Below, one piece after another: positions 10,801-22,800 of a stretch of 64,000 nt of DNA (position 1 is the first letter of the stretch; every line of letters begins with the position of its first letter). Under the pieces are notes generated by a model. The model did not search any database. It had not been told where the DNA came from and was given only the letters and a program-made list of their open reading frames with translations. The translations under genes and the position numbers were made by a program. The DNA comes from Symbiodinium sp. CCMP2592 (lineage: Eukaryota > Sar > Dinophyceae > Suessiales > Symbiodiniaceae). The stretch is from contig CAJNDT010005824.1 in the NCBI GenBank assembly GCA_905221615.1, positions 50,001 to 114,000 on the forward strand, read 5' to 3'.

Positions 10801-13800
10801 CACAATGCAGCCATGTCTGCATCACAGCGGCCCTTCTGCCGAACCAGCAACGACGAAAGTGGGCACTAAGGGATCTTGGAGTTCGGGTTTTGGGGTGATC
10901 GCGAAGTCGTTTCCCATGTGGACCTGCGTTTTCAGGCACGGATGCTGAACCCCAAGTGCCGAAGCCATGCGAGGTCAGGAAGCTGGCAGCTCGCAGTGCA
11001 GCAGGCAGCCGATTCTACTTGGAGGTTCATGGGTAGTTATAGGTAGGGTTGTAAGTAGGGTAACTGTACTTGTAATTCTTATAACCCATATTAGGGGACT
11101 TATCAGCCTACTTATGACTACCCCTGAACCTCCAAGTAAGGTTTTGGGTTTTGGGCTTTCTTTAGCACAGTGGTTCCCGGACTGAAGACCGGTCGAGATG
11201 GTATCAGGCACCGAAGGAGACTTCCGAGCTTGCGAGAAAAACATGGCTGCCTCATAAATAGATGTGGAGTGATGTGCCCCAAACCACCTTCGAGATCGAA
11301 ATCGAAGAATGGGACCCAAAACAGCATCCCGATTAAAACGCACACCCATGTAGATCCTCTGAACTTCTAAGCCGCACAGTTGATGGCCTTCCAGCGCACA
11401 GCGCTGCAGCGGAGCGAGGCACGCACCCGGAGAGGGTTTGGTCTTGGAGCTTAGGAAACCCTGAGGCCCTAAGGCCTTCACCCTGAGCTTCTGACAGTTT
11501 CAACCCCCGAGGCCTCTTCATCACTCCAGACACAACGAGAAGGACTCCCATCAAGATCGAGAGGCTTCAGAACCCAGAGAGAGACGATATCAGAACTGCT
11601 AAGAGATCCGAAGAACCCTGCGGGAGCTCGGGGATCGGGTGGCCAGTTTCTCTGTAGGGTTTTGCTGAGGCGGCAGCCCCAAATGGTCCTGTGGAATACC
11701 CAAACCGGAAAGCTTATAGCTTGAACTTCAGCTGCAAAGCCTGCTAGTTCTCATACAGCATAGGTTTTGCGATGTCATGGCGGTGCCCAAAACCCTGAAA
11801 CCCTAAAACTAAGCTGCAATGGTTGGAGGTGTCATATGGGTCATCCATCAGCGCCTGCCGCCCTCCCGGCCAATGGTAGCTCACTCCGCATACCGACGGC
11901 TTTTCAGAGTTGGCTGTCCCTTGAAGCCGTTGTGCGCTGTTGGGGAGAGATTGTGACGAACGATGCATACTCCGTAGCTCAATGGAAAGGTCACAGGCTT
12001 ACGGAGCTTCCGGCTTCATCAGGGATGAAGTTTTCGGCTCCGAGACCCTAAAACCTAAAACCCCAAGCCCCAGCGAATCCAAGGCAAGAGGCCTGGCTGC
12101 TCCTGAGCACCGCAGCCGCCGCAGCCCTGCGCTCGTCCGCCGTGCTGGGTGCCCCGGGGTTTGGGCTTTGGTTGAAGAGGGACGCCTCCCTGGGTTTCTG
12201 GGCCCTTTCCCTACTATACTATACTATGCTACTTTTTACCAGGGATTGAGGTTTGATGGGCATATCACACGGAGCATGTAACCTCAGCTTTTATGCCGAA
12301 AGAGCTCATGAGCTGAGAGGTTCTCCGATCTTGAAGCTGGTGGGTCATACTTGGCCCTGTCCCGACAGCGGTACCCTACAAGAAAATGCGCGTTCAACTC
12401 GAGGCAATGCTGCCATCTCCTGCTGCGACGGCGCGGGATGCTGGTCTGAGGCGTGGCAGATGGCACCCGGCTTTGGGACTCAAAGGGATTCAGTATAACC
12501 ACTTTAGCTACAGCATCACCATAAGAAAACTACAAGATAGCCATAGACTTGAATTTTTTTGCCGGTTAGGGCTCCAGGTTTGGCGGTTCTTGGGCCCAGC
12601 GGGGCTTCGGAGCTTTGACTACTTTATGGTCGGGGATAGGCTGCAGTGCCTTCTTGCTTCGAGGGTCTTTGGCACGGTGTGCCGTGTTCAAGGCATGACA
12701 CTGTCCGGCATTCACCATGCTACCTAGTAGGCTGCCAGATTTGGAACCCCTGCGGAACCACTATTTCACGACCCGCAAGCCTTAAGCCTAAGCTTTCGAG
12801 TCCAAAGGCCCCGGGGGGGGGCGGGGCTCGAATGCTGGGGGTACACCTCAGAGGTTGTTGCCGTGTCTAGACGAAGGGGCACCCATGGGCACCCCAACGA
12901 GGCCGCCGCGCTGCTGCACACGCTTCGCGATTGGCAGGCGGGCTTCAGAACATTTCTCCGGTAAGCTATCGCATTCTTGTTGCTGCGTTCTGCAGCATTG
13001 AGGGTGAGGCTTTTAGTTAGACTTCGAACTGCAAGCTCTACTTTCTCCAGATCCCGAAGCCTGCTCCGAAACCGACGCCCCCAATCGGAAGCCTTGGGCT
13101 TGGGTGTCAGGATTCTGGAGAGTCGCACCGTCGTCGCTAAATCCTAAACCCCTTACTGTAAACCCTAAACCCCAAAAGCTCTAAACTCTAAACTCTTAGC
13201 CCCCAAGCCCACTTTGGCAAGGTAGAGGCCGACTCCGTTTCCTTCAACGCTTTGGCGAGTGCATGCCGGCTTGTGGGGGCCTGGCAGTGCCTGGTCTGAT
13301 ATGCAAGGCTTTGGATCTCCATGCTAGAGCATGGTTCAGTGTAGTTCAGGCTAAGAGGCGCATAGAAGAAGGCCAGTTCGTGCCCTTCCAAACTCCACGC
13401 CGGACCTTGCGCTGCAAAGCCAGGATCTCACTGCACTTCTGCCCTTCCGGGATGCTCGCCGGGCCGGATGCCGCTGCCTGCGGCGCTGCCGTGGGCGACG
13501 TCCGGCTCGGAACAGACAGAGGGCTTCGATGGGCTTTCGTGGGGCGAAGGGGGTGTCACGGTTCTGTCCGGGCCATTAAACCCAAATCCTGAAACCCTGA
13601 AAAGCCCTAAGTTCCTTCCTTTTCGGCTGGAAAAATTCTCTCAGCCACTCAGCCTTCCCTGCTCCAAAGGCCTTGACATCCCCTCAACTATAGTCTCCTT
13701 AGGAATTATTGTATATTTTCGTTCCTATATAAAACAAAAGAAAATCTTAAACACAGGATTTGTATCATGGTTCGTGTTTTATTATGTTTTGATTGCGGTT

Positions 13801-16800
13801 CTAAGGGGTGTATAGTCAAGAAAACCTCGAACGACGCCAAGTCCTGCGGGGCTTCCTCGCACTGGCGCTCCGCAGCAGAGCTGCTCAGGACGCGGGTCTT
13901 CAAGGTTCAGGGCATAAGGGGTTTAGGGTTTTGGGTTTAGGGTTTAGGGTTTAGGGTATGGCGGCCTTCAAGGGTTTTGGGTTGCGGTGATTTCCCTGTA
14001 CCCTAAGCCCTAAACCCGAAACTCCTTCCTAAACCCACGCATCCTCTTAGACTCGAACCTCTACAGAGCATCATGAGCCCGAACCTCCAAAGCCCCAGCC
14101 TACCCAACAGCCTACCCAAAACCCCAAACTCCAAACCCCAAGCCCCGACCTCCCGAAGCCAAAAACCCAAAACCCTAAACTCCAAATCCTAAGCCCTTGC
14201 TTTCTTAAAAAAGATCCTAAACCCTAAACCCTAAGCCCTATATAGTTTTCTTTAATCCTAAACCGCAAACCCTGAGCTCTAAACCCCAAAACCCCAAAAC
14301 TCGAAAGCCGAAGCCCCACCCTCCCTGAGCTGCCAAAGCAGAGGAGTGCTCGATCTCTCCGCGCACTCAGCGGGCCGCCTGGACTCTTCTGGCCAGAGGT
14401 TTGTACGGTTGATGACCTAAATCCTGCATTGCCCGTAATAAGGAATATACCATATTTCCCATACTTTAGGGTACCTAAGGTAATGCAGGATTTATATCAT
14501 CAACCGTAGGATCTGGATGAAGGGGTGAAGGGATCAAGGGCTTCAGGGATCAAGGGATCAAGGCATTGTCGGATGAAGGGATGAAGGGATGAAGGGAGTA
14601 AGGGCTCAGGGTTTAGGGGTTTAGAGTTTAGGGGGGTTTGGTTTCGGGCAGTTGTTGAGAAGTTGGGAGAGTTCGAATTTCGGGTTTCTGGACCCCATGC
14701 CACGTGTTGCCCGTGCATGCTCGTGCCAAAATCACTGCATCGAAAGATCACCTCGTCCTTTGAAATCCTGCATCGCATCGTAAGCGGAAGCACCAAAGCT
14801 CTGGTTACCTTTTCGCTTCGACCTTGCTAGGAGGTTCACGGGTAGCTATAAGTGATATTAGGGGACTTATCACTGTACTTGTTACTACCAACGAACCTCC
14901 AAGTGAAACTTCCGAGTGGCATTCCCAGGATCTTGCTCGTCTCGGGTCTCTCCGCGAGCGAAGCAGCAGCAAGGTCAGAGACTCTGTAGAGATTTCCCTC
15001 CGGGCGTCGTAAACATGATGACTCTTTGGGAGGGAGTTTGGATGTTGTAGGGTGGGGGGTTCCCTTGCATTAGTGCGCGAATTCAAGCATTTCGGAGGAG
15101 GTTCAGGCCAGGCGTTCGGGGTCACCTGCGCCACCCTGCCCGCGCTCCATCCCCATCCTGTCGCCAGACAGCTAGCCCTTTTCATTTTAGGGGCCCCTTA
15201 TTAAAAACGAATCTGTAGTAGGAAAAAGGATACCCGTATTAAAAAAAGGGCTACAGGCAGCCGAAGAAAGACTGGACAAGCCCAAGGCGCGAGACTAGAA
15301 CCAAGCTGGCAGTCGGCAGGGCGCTCTGAAAGTTCCATCAGAGCACCAAAATGCCGATCATGGCGGGCCACAGTTGTTTGCCTAGCCTGCTAGGTTTGGG
15401 TATTAGGGTTTAGGGTTTTGGGGTTTAGGGTTTAGGGTTTAGGGTTTAGGGTTTGGGGTTTAGGGTTTGGGTATTAGGGTTTAGGGTTTTGGGGGTTAGG
15501 TAGTCAGCCCGTCGCAGCTAAGAAACGCTACTACGCTTCTGAGTCCTGCACCCAAGACCTTGAAGATTCGACAGCTTGTTCCCACAAGGGACGCACCCAT
15601 CGGCCCTTAATTAAGAATACATAAGCCTAAAGACTAACATGGGTGCTTTTCTCTATCCCTGCACCTTGAATCCTAAGCTCTCATCCTGCCTTCTAGAGCA
15701 CTAAGAAGTCTATGACGGGAAGGTGGGAGGATGCCCTGCGCCTGCTACAGGCCCGGGATGTGGGCCTGAATTGGAAGCTTTCGTGGCTTTGCTGTTGACT
15801 CAGACAGTACCCTAAGGCCCCAAAGTAGTTCCTTGTTGGGGTTCGTATATAGAATCCTATAAGGTAATCCCCCAAAGGAACTACTTTGGGGCCTTAGGGT
15901 ATTCCTTGCAGCCCCACGCCGCAAACGCTGCACCGAAGCCCAAAGGAGCGAAAAGCTGAATCTCTCCCCACATAAGCCCTAAACTATAAACTTTAAACTA
16001 TTACTATTATTATTATTGTTATTATTCTTGTTATTATTACTATTATTATCATTACTACTATTATTACTATTACTACCCAAGCGCTGAGTGCCGACCTTGT
16101 TCGAGGAGTCCGCTCAGAAAGCTTCCGAGCTCCCGCTGGCAGCCCGAAATGCTCTCATCGGTGCGCCCGGGGGGTGTTCTTTGTGATAAGGGGCTGTCCT
16201 TCAAGTCCTTATGAGGATTGTGTCAGGTTTCTATCAGGGTTCTAGAGGTTCCCACGACGTCGTGCGGCGCCACGGAACACCAAGTGAGTTCTACATTTTT
16301 GAAGCTCGCTCGACCAGCTTTGAGAGTGGTTTTCCAGAGGGCGAAATACCTTGTTGAAGGGTTCTGGATGTCCCCCAATACAACGCTTGCAAGTGAAGAA
16401 ATTTCCAAATCGTGTCATCTTGAATCGTGCTCCGTCGTGCCATCCATTCGGTTGTCTTGACTGCCACAGTTCCAATGGTTGTCTGTTTGGTGGGACCGGG
16501 GCATGAGACAGCGCAGTGGCTCGCTGATGCTATGATGCTCACCGTGGCGTGGTACTGGATCCAGGTGATGCTTACGATGCCTGTCGTGGTCGGGGCACTG
16601 GACAGCGAAATGGCCAGCTGATGCTTATGATGCTTGTGGTGTCCGGCGTACTGGACAGAGCTGTGATGCTCATGATGGTCGTGGTGGCCGGGGGACCGGG
16701 CAGAAGCATGGCCAGTGCAATGGCAAGCTGATGCTGATGATGCTTGCCGAATCTTGACGTGGCCGCAGCATGGGAAAGCGCAGTGGCCAGCTGACGCTGA

Positions 16801-19800
16801 TGATGCTCGCCGTGGCCAGGGTACAGGACAGAACCATGGGCGGCTTTTGCTGATGATGCTGGCCGCGGCCGGTGTACAGGACAGAACCATGTGCCACTGA
16901 TGCTCATGCTGCTCGCCGTGGCCATTGTACAGGACAGAACCATGGGCGGCTTTTGCTGATGATGCTGGCCGCGGCCGGTGTACAGGACAGAACCATGTGC
17001 CACTGATGCTCATGCTGCTCGCCGTGGCCATTGTACAGGACAGAACCATGGGCGGCTTTTGCTGATGATGCTGGCCGCGGCCGGTGTACAGGACAGAACC
17101 ATGTGCCACTGATGCTCATGCTGCTCGCCGTGGCCATTGTACAGGACAGAACCATGGGCGGCTTTTGCTGATGATGCTGGCCGCGGCCGGTGTACAGGAC
17201 AGAACCATGTGCCACTGATGCTCATGCTGCTCGCCGTGGCCATTGTACAGGACAGAACCATGGGCGGCTTTTGCTGATGATGCTGGCCGCGGCCGGTGTA
17301 CAGGACAGAACCATGTGCCACTGATGCTCATGCTGCTTGCCATGGCTGGGGTAGGGCACAGAACCCAGGGCAGCTGATGCTGATGATGCTAGCCGTGGCT
17401 GGTGTACGGAACAGAACCATGCGCAGCTGATGCTCATGCTGCTTGCCATGGCCGGGGTGCTGGACAGAACCATGGGCAGCTGATGCTCATGCTGCTTGCC
17501 ATGGCCGGGGTGCTGGACAGAACCATGGGCAGCTGATGCGCATGATGCTTGCCGTGGCCGGGGTACTGGACAGAGCCATGGGGCAGCTGATGCGCATGAT
17601 GCTTGCCGTGGCCGGGGTACTGGACAGAGCCATGGGGCAGCTGATGCGCATGATGCTTGCTGTGGCCGGCTACTAGACAGAACCATGGCGCAGCTGATGA
17701 GCGTGATGCTTGCCGTGGCCAGGGTTCTGGACGGAGCCATGGGGCGGCTGACACTATGATGCTCATGGAACTCCGAACCAGAGCTGGTGCGCACAGGTAC
17801 ACAGCAAATTCCAAATCCCAACTCCCAAGCCGCAAACCTGGAGGTGCCTGCGGCCGTGGAGGGCGCTGGCGGGCGGCACTTCACCACCTAAAAGAGGCTT
17901 CAAAGCTGGTTAGGATTTAGGGTTGCTGGGTTGTGCTGAGTGTATAAGATGCTTGACAGGGAGTGTTCTGAGAGTCTGCAAATGCGAGCGGCCACGGATC
18001 ACGGGCATCAAAGTCTTCGTTTTCGTGCATGGTGTGCTGTACTTCAGGGCTTCCTGGACGTTTGTTGGACTGCTCCTGCCGTCTTCGATCGATCTTCCTA
18101 AACCCGTTGGGTTCGGTTGAGAGGGTTGTGGGTAGTGGAGGCCAGCCAAAGTTCAGAGTTCCGAATTCAGGATTTGGGTGAAGGCGAGGGGTTGGGGTTT
18201 GGAGTCTTGCATGCTCTTGTCTTTTGCCAGGTGATAGCTTGTTTGCTTCTGGGGTATTTGCATCCTTCTCCGGGAATCATCGATGACCCTCGAGCCCCGT
18301 CCAGAGCTGAAATCGGAGGCCCTGAAGCATCGAATCCTAGGCTGTAGACTGCAGTATATTCCTGTATCCTCGGCTTTACACAGAGAATCCAGCTTTCCAA
18401 AAAGGTGGCATCCGACAGATTGGTGCCGGACGCGATCTCGTACAATGCAGCAGCTGGGTGAGGAAACCGCTGTAGACAGCAGAGGGTAGAGGGGAGTGAG
18501 GGTTCGGGGTTTCGGGTTTCAAGGTTTAGGTTTTCAAGGTTTAGGATGGCTTTGAGGGTTTGTAATTTGTGTCCTCGGGAACTAAGCGGGTTTTCTTGAA
18601 GGGTCTCAGGGGTTCGTTTCGTTCATAGTAAGGCTTCGTCTTTGCAAGACTGATGCTACGTCTTCTTTCGATGGTAGGAGGCAGGGTTTGGTGTCAGCAG
18701 CCGGAAACCCCCATGACCTTGCGCTGTTCGGGCTCTGGCTTCGGTATGTTTCAATCCTGTTCCTGCCTGGAGCGCGGAAGTCGCAACCCGCAAAACTCCA
18801 CACCCAGAGACTCCAATACCCCTTAATTGGGGAATATACCTTAAATCATATCAGGGATCCTACTATTTCCCCAAACAGGTACGGTTTGGGGTTCTCTCCT
18901 CAGAAAGAAGGTGGGCCGCGTGGGTGGATGGGTGGGCAGCGGCGACGGGTCTGGACTTCTAATGGGCTCCCTTCATGTTTCCTTCCCGGGCTGCTGGGTT
19001 CTGGCAATGGGCTCCCTTCATGTTTCCTTTCTGGGCTCCTGGCTTGGATTGGTGGGCCGCGATAAACTGCTGGGTTGGATTGGTGGGCCACGGTGACGGG
19101 TCTGGGCTCCCAATAAACTTCATTTCATGTTTCCTTTTTGGGCTCCTGGGTTGGATTGGTGGGCCGCGGTGCCGGGTCTGGACTCCTTGGTGGGCCGCGG
19201 CGATGGGCTGTTAATGGGCTCCCTTCATGTTTCCTTTTTGGGGTCCTGGGTTGGATTGGTGGGCCGCGGTGACAGGTCTGGGCTCCCAATGGGCTCCCTT
19301 CATGTTTCTTTTTTGGGGTCCTGGGTTGGATTGGTGGGCCGCGGTGACGGGTCTCGGCTCCCAATGAACTCCGTTATGTTTCCTTTTTGGGCTCGTGGGT
19401 GGGATTGCTGGGCCGTGGTGATGGCTTCATGTTTCCTTTCTGGGCTCCTGGGTTGGATTGGTGGGCCGCGGCGACGGGTCTGGGTATCAACGGGCTCCCT
19501 TCATGTTTCCTTTCTGGTTTTTGGATTGGATTGGTGAGCCGCGATGACGGGTCTGGGCTCCCAATGAACTCCCTTCATGTTTCCTTGCTGGGCTCCTGGG
19601 TTGGATTGGTGGGCCGCGGCGATGGGCTGTCAATGGGCTCCCTTCATGTTTCCTTTTTGGGGTCCTGGGTTGGATTGGTGGGCCGCTGTGACAGGTCTGG
19701 GCTCCCAATGGGCTCCCTTCATGTTTCCTTTCTGGGCTCCGTGAGCATTCGGTGCCCGTTCCAGATATGTGTTTGCCTGACATGATGCCGTTTGCATGGT

Positions 19801-22800
19801 GCGGGTCGAGCTTGAGGAGTCTTGGCTCAGCAAAACATAGTATCCTGGTTGTGCCGATCCTCTAGCCTGCATTTCGCTGCCAAGCGATTTGATATGTGGT
19901 ATATGAAGCTTCCGAGGAACAAGGCATGCAACCATCTCCACATGGGTGTGTACAATATGCCGTTCCTTGGACATACATGGCGGTCAGTTTGCCTTGAAAG
20001 CAGTGGCCGTTTTGAGAAGTTGTTCGTGGCGTCCCTGAGATTTCCTTGCTGTGGCGATGACTTTGTCTCAAACGGAGCTGTGGAGACCCTTGGTTCTGCA
20101 ACCTGATACTTTCCGCCGGCGCAGAAGCTAGGCCGGCAGGCACATTGAAAAAGGCATGTTTGATTCGCGCGAGGCACAACTTTCCCAAATGGGAAGACTA
20201 TCCTGGCGTATGGTGTCAAAAGATGGAGCGAAGGTGCTATGGTTGCATTATGTCATCGTGGGGCTTGGAGTTTACAGTCTACGGTGTGTCTTTGTCTTTG
20301 TCTTGGCAGCTGCAGGAGCAAAGCCCTGAAGTGGAACTTGGCTGTGGCAGAGAAGTTGCTGCGGGCAGTGCTGCCCGAGGTCGAGCAGCTTGCCATAGGC
20401 CGAAGACAATTTCTGAGAGCGAGCAGTTGAATCTCAGAACTGAACATTTCAACCTTGAGCCTCCCCAAATGGCAGGAACCGCAAAGCCTGAATTCCTAAA
20501 CCCAAGTAGCCTGTGGCTCCAGCCGCCGACCCGGCAAGAGATTCAGCGAAATGGGGTCCCTCAGGGGGTCGGGTTGCAAAGAACGCCCGGAGGTCCAGAG
20601 GCCAGGCCTCAGAGGGTTGCAGGGGTTGTCGAAAGGGGAAATTTGTCGCTGTCGCCTCTAAAACCCACCCAAAGGGTCGGGGGACTCCTCTCAGGATCAG
20701 GATGAAACGCATCAACTGGGCACGGGTCCACGACTCGTAACCTGTCATGTAAGTGTTGCCCCTCTTTCCGCTTGTTATGTGGGCCGCCGATCAGCAGCGC
20801 AGGTGACCTGGAGCCCGGCCCGCGTGAGACACTTCAAGGCCAGGTCCCAACTAGCTCGTTCAACGCACGATGAAGCTTCTCATGCAATCAAAGCACGCTC
20901 AGTTTGCAGGCCAAGTGGGCGAGGTTCCGCTTGATTCGCCAGGCGTTTGCTGTGCCTGTGATGTTTCACAGTGTCCGCACTGAAGAGTCCACGAATCTTT
21001 GGAGTACGTATGTAGCAATATTAAGCGCATTTTAGCAGAGGCGCAGAATGGCGAATGCTCAGGCTCGCCACGTTCAAGCTCGGACCTGGCGCCGGAAAAG
21101 CCAAAGGCCCGAGCGCGGCTTTAAAGCGACGAGCACTTCAAGCCATCACCCCAAGCAAACCTTTGGCAAAACGCTAGACGACTGCTGCAAGTGTTTAGAC
21201 TCTCTTAGACTCTTCGATTCTTAATTAGCAGGCTAAGAGTGGAGGTCACGTGGAGCGGCCGATTCTGCCTCGGACTCGGGGGGAATGCAGCGGAATCTGC
21301 TGTGGCACAGCCCCACCTCTTGCAGTTGCGATCACAAAACCTTTTGGTTATGGTTTTCAGCTCCTGGCCTTTGCAGGCACCGACCCTGCGGAGAAGATCG
21401 GCTCGATCAGCAGCCTCCATGAACATGTCCGAGCAATCGCCATGGCGTAGAAGATGTGAACATGTACAGAGAAGTTCTAGCTCTAGGCTCCGTGGCGAAG
21501 GGCCTGGCAAAAGCCAGTGGCCACGAGGCTTCCGTGTGCAACAATCAGCCAGGGGGTTTCGCTGATTAAGCAGCCACTTGAACTCCGTGCAAGAAAGGAA
21601 TCGCATGCTCCGCAGCACTGCACAGCCAAAGCCCTGGAAGCCGACATAAACCCTGAAGATTTCACAGCCCTACAGCTTCAAACCCTTCAACCTTGAATCC
21701 AAATTCTTATTTAAACCGGACACCCGTGATGGCTCACACAGGCTGGTCTTACACCATCTCGAGATCGAGCATTTTTGGTTGCAAGCATCGTCTAAAGCAT
21801 CTCGTTTTTTCTGGCTGCCATCCAAAATAAGTCGAACGTTGGGAAGCGAACATTCTACCGCCATGGACGCCGACGCGACTCCCATGGAGGCGTTTTGTTC
21901 CTTCGTGTCCGAAGGATATGGAGCTGATTTGGATGTTCAGTTTGCCGCGAGGCGCCTCAAGCACAGCTCTTGCTTGCTTGGGCCTGCGCCTCGGGCCCGC
22001 ACCCCTGTGTCAAACTCCGTCGAAATTTTGTCTTTCCTCTGTGATCTGGAGATTCACTGGGGATGCCGGGAAAGCGTAACTGAGGTGGAAAAGTCCAGAC
22101 CCTAACTGGGTCAGCTTGTCGCACGTGAGGACCCTGCCGTCAGCGACGTTGGCACACCATGGCTTGCTAGTGATTCGATGTGTAGAGGACATTATCCGGA
22201 TGATCGAGAGGATGCTGCCTGAGAAGCTCTGCCGAAGCGATGCGGGGTTCGGAGGGTCGGGTTAGGGGTTGAAAGGAAGGGGTGGGGGTAGAGGAGTTGG
22301 GGGGAGGTTGGAGGGGTGGAGGGGGCAATCACGCTCCGGGGTCGGCAGACAATGGCAATTTTATCTTGCTTAGTATTTTGAAGAGGCTATATTTCCCCAA
22401 ACAGGTACGCTTTGAGTTCTCTCCTCAGAAAGAAGGTGGGCCGCGGTGGGTGGATGGGTGGGCCGCGGCGACGGGTGGCTCCCAATGGGCTCCCTTCATG
22501 TTTCCTTCCCGGGCTCGTTCCAACTTGAATTGGCATGATTCGATGCATTCCGTTTGGGGTCTTCGCTGGTGTAATTTTTAAGGAGTATTCCTTAATTAAG
22601 GGATATTGGAGTCTCTTGGCACCTTCTAGCCCTCAGCCTGGGGTCAACTCTAGACCCCAAAGCCCCCCAAACCCCCCCCAACACTCCAAGCACTAAGTCC
22701 AAGTTCGGAGTAGCCTTGCTGCTTTTGCCAAGGCCATCAGCGCATGCGAGCGGCTGGGCAACGATCGAATTTAGGCTTTTCTGTGCCAGCGATAGAGACC

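Larger units (their letters stand above)
9533..12083. other. Large PPR intron region, mostly repeats
   Basis: Holds TTTAGGG heptamers (9590-9620), CCCTAAA heptamers (9715-9890), a longer TTTAGGG/TTTCGGGG tract (10005-10175), a family-A element (10474-10575) and a family-B element (11016-11138). A PPR half-repeat exon seems to be missing from my reading and could lie here. The open frames at 10975-11554 look accidental. Confidence 0.6.

Noticed and set aside
11967-12040. tRNA-like A box (TAGCTCAATGG)
   Set aside because: No B box at the right distance, no cloverleaf; at most a chance match or decayed SINE.
14330-14400. Possible PPR exon between 13895 and 15723
   Set aside because: Two frames give weak PPR-like helices but neither splices in phase to both neighbours.
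16291-17887. Long open frames on both strands (up to 272 codons) across the minisatellite
   Set aside because: They repeat every 106 bp in shifting frames and consist only of the repeat; the array lies inside an intron.
18900-19785. Open frames of up to 136 codons rich in GSLHVSFLGSW
   Set aside because: They are translations of the 75-bp minisatellite on both strands.
19827-20219. Overlapping minus-strand frames of 108 and 130 codons
   Set aside because: No domain or codon signal; within a PPR intron and overlapping each other.
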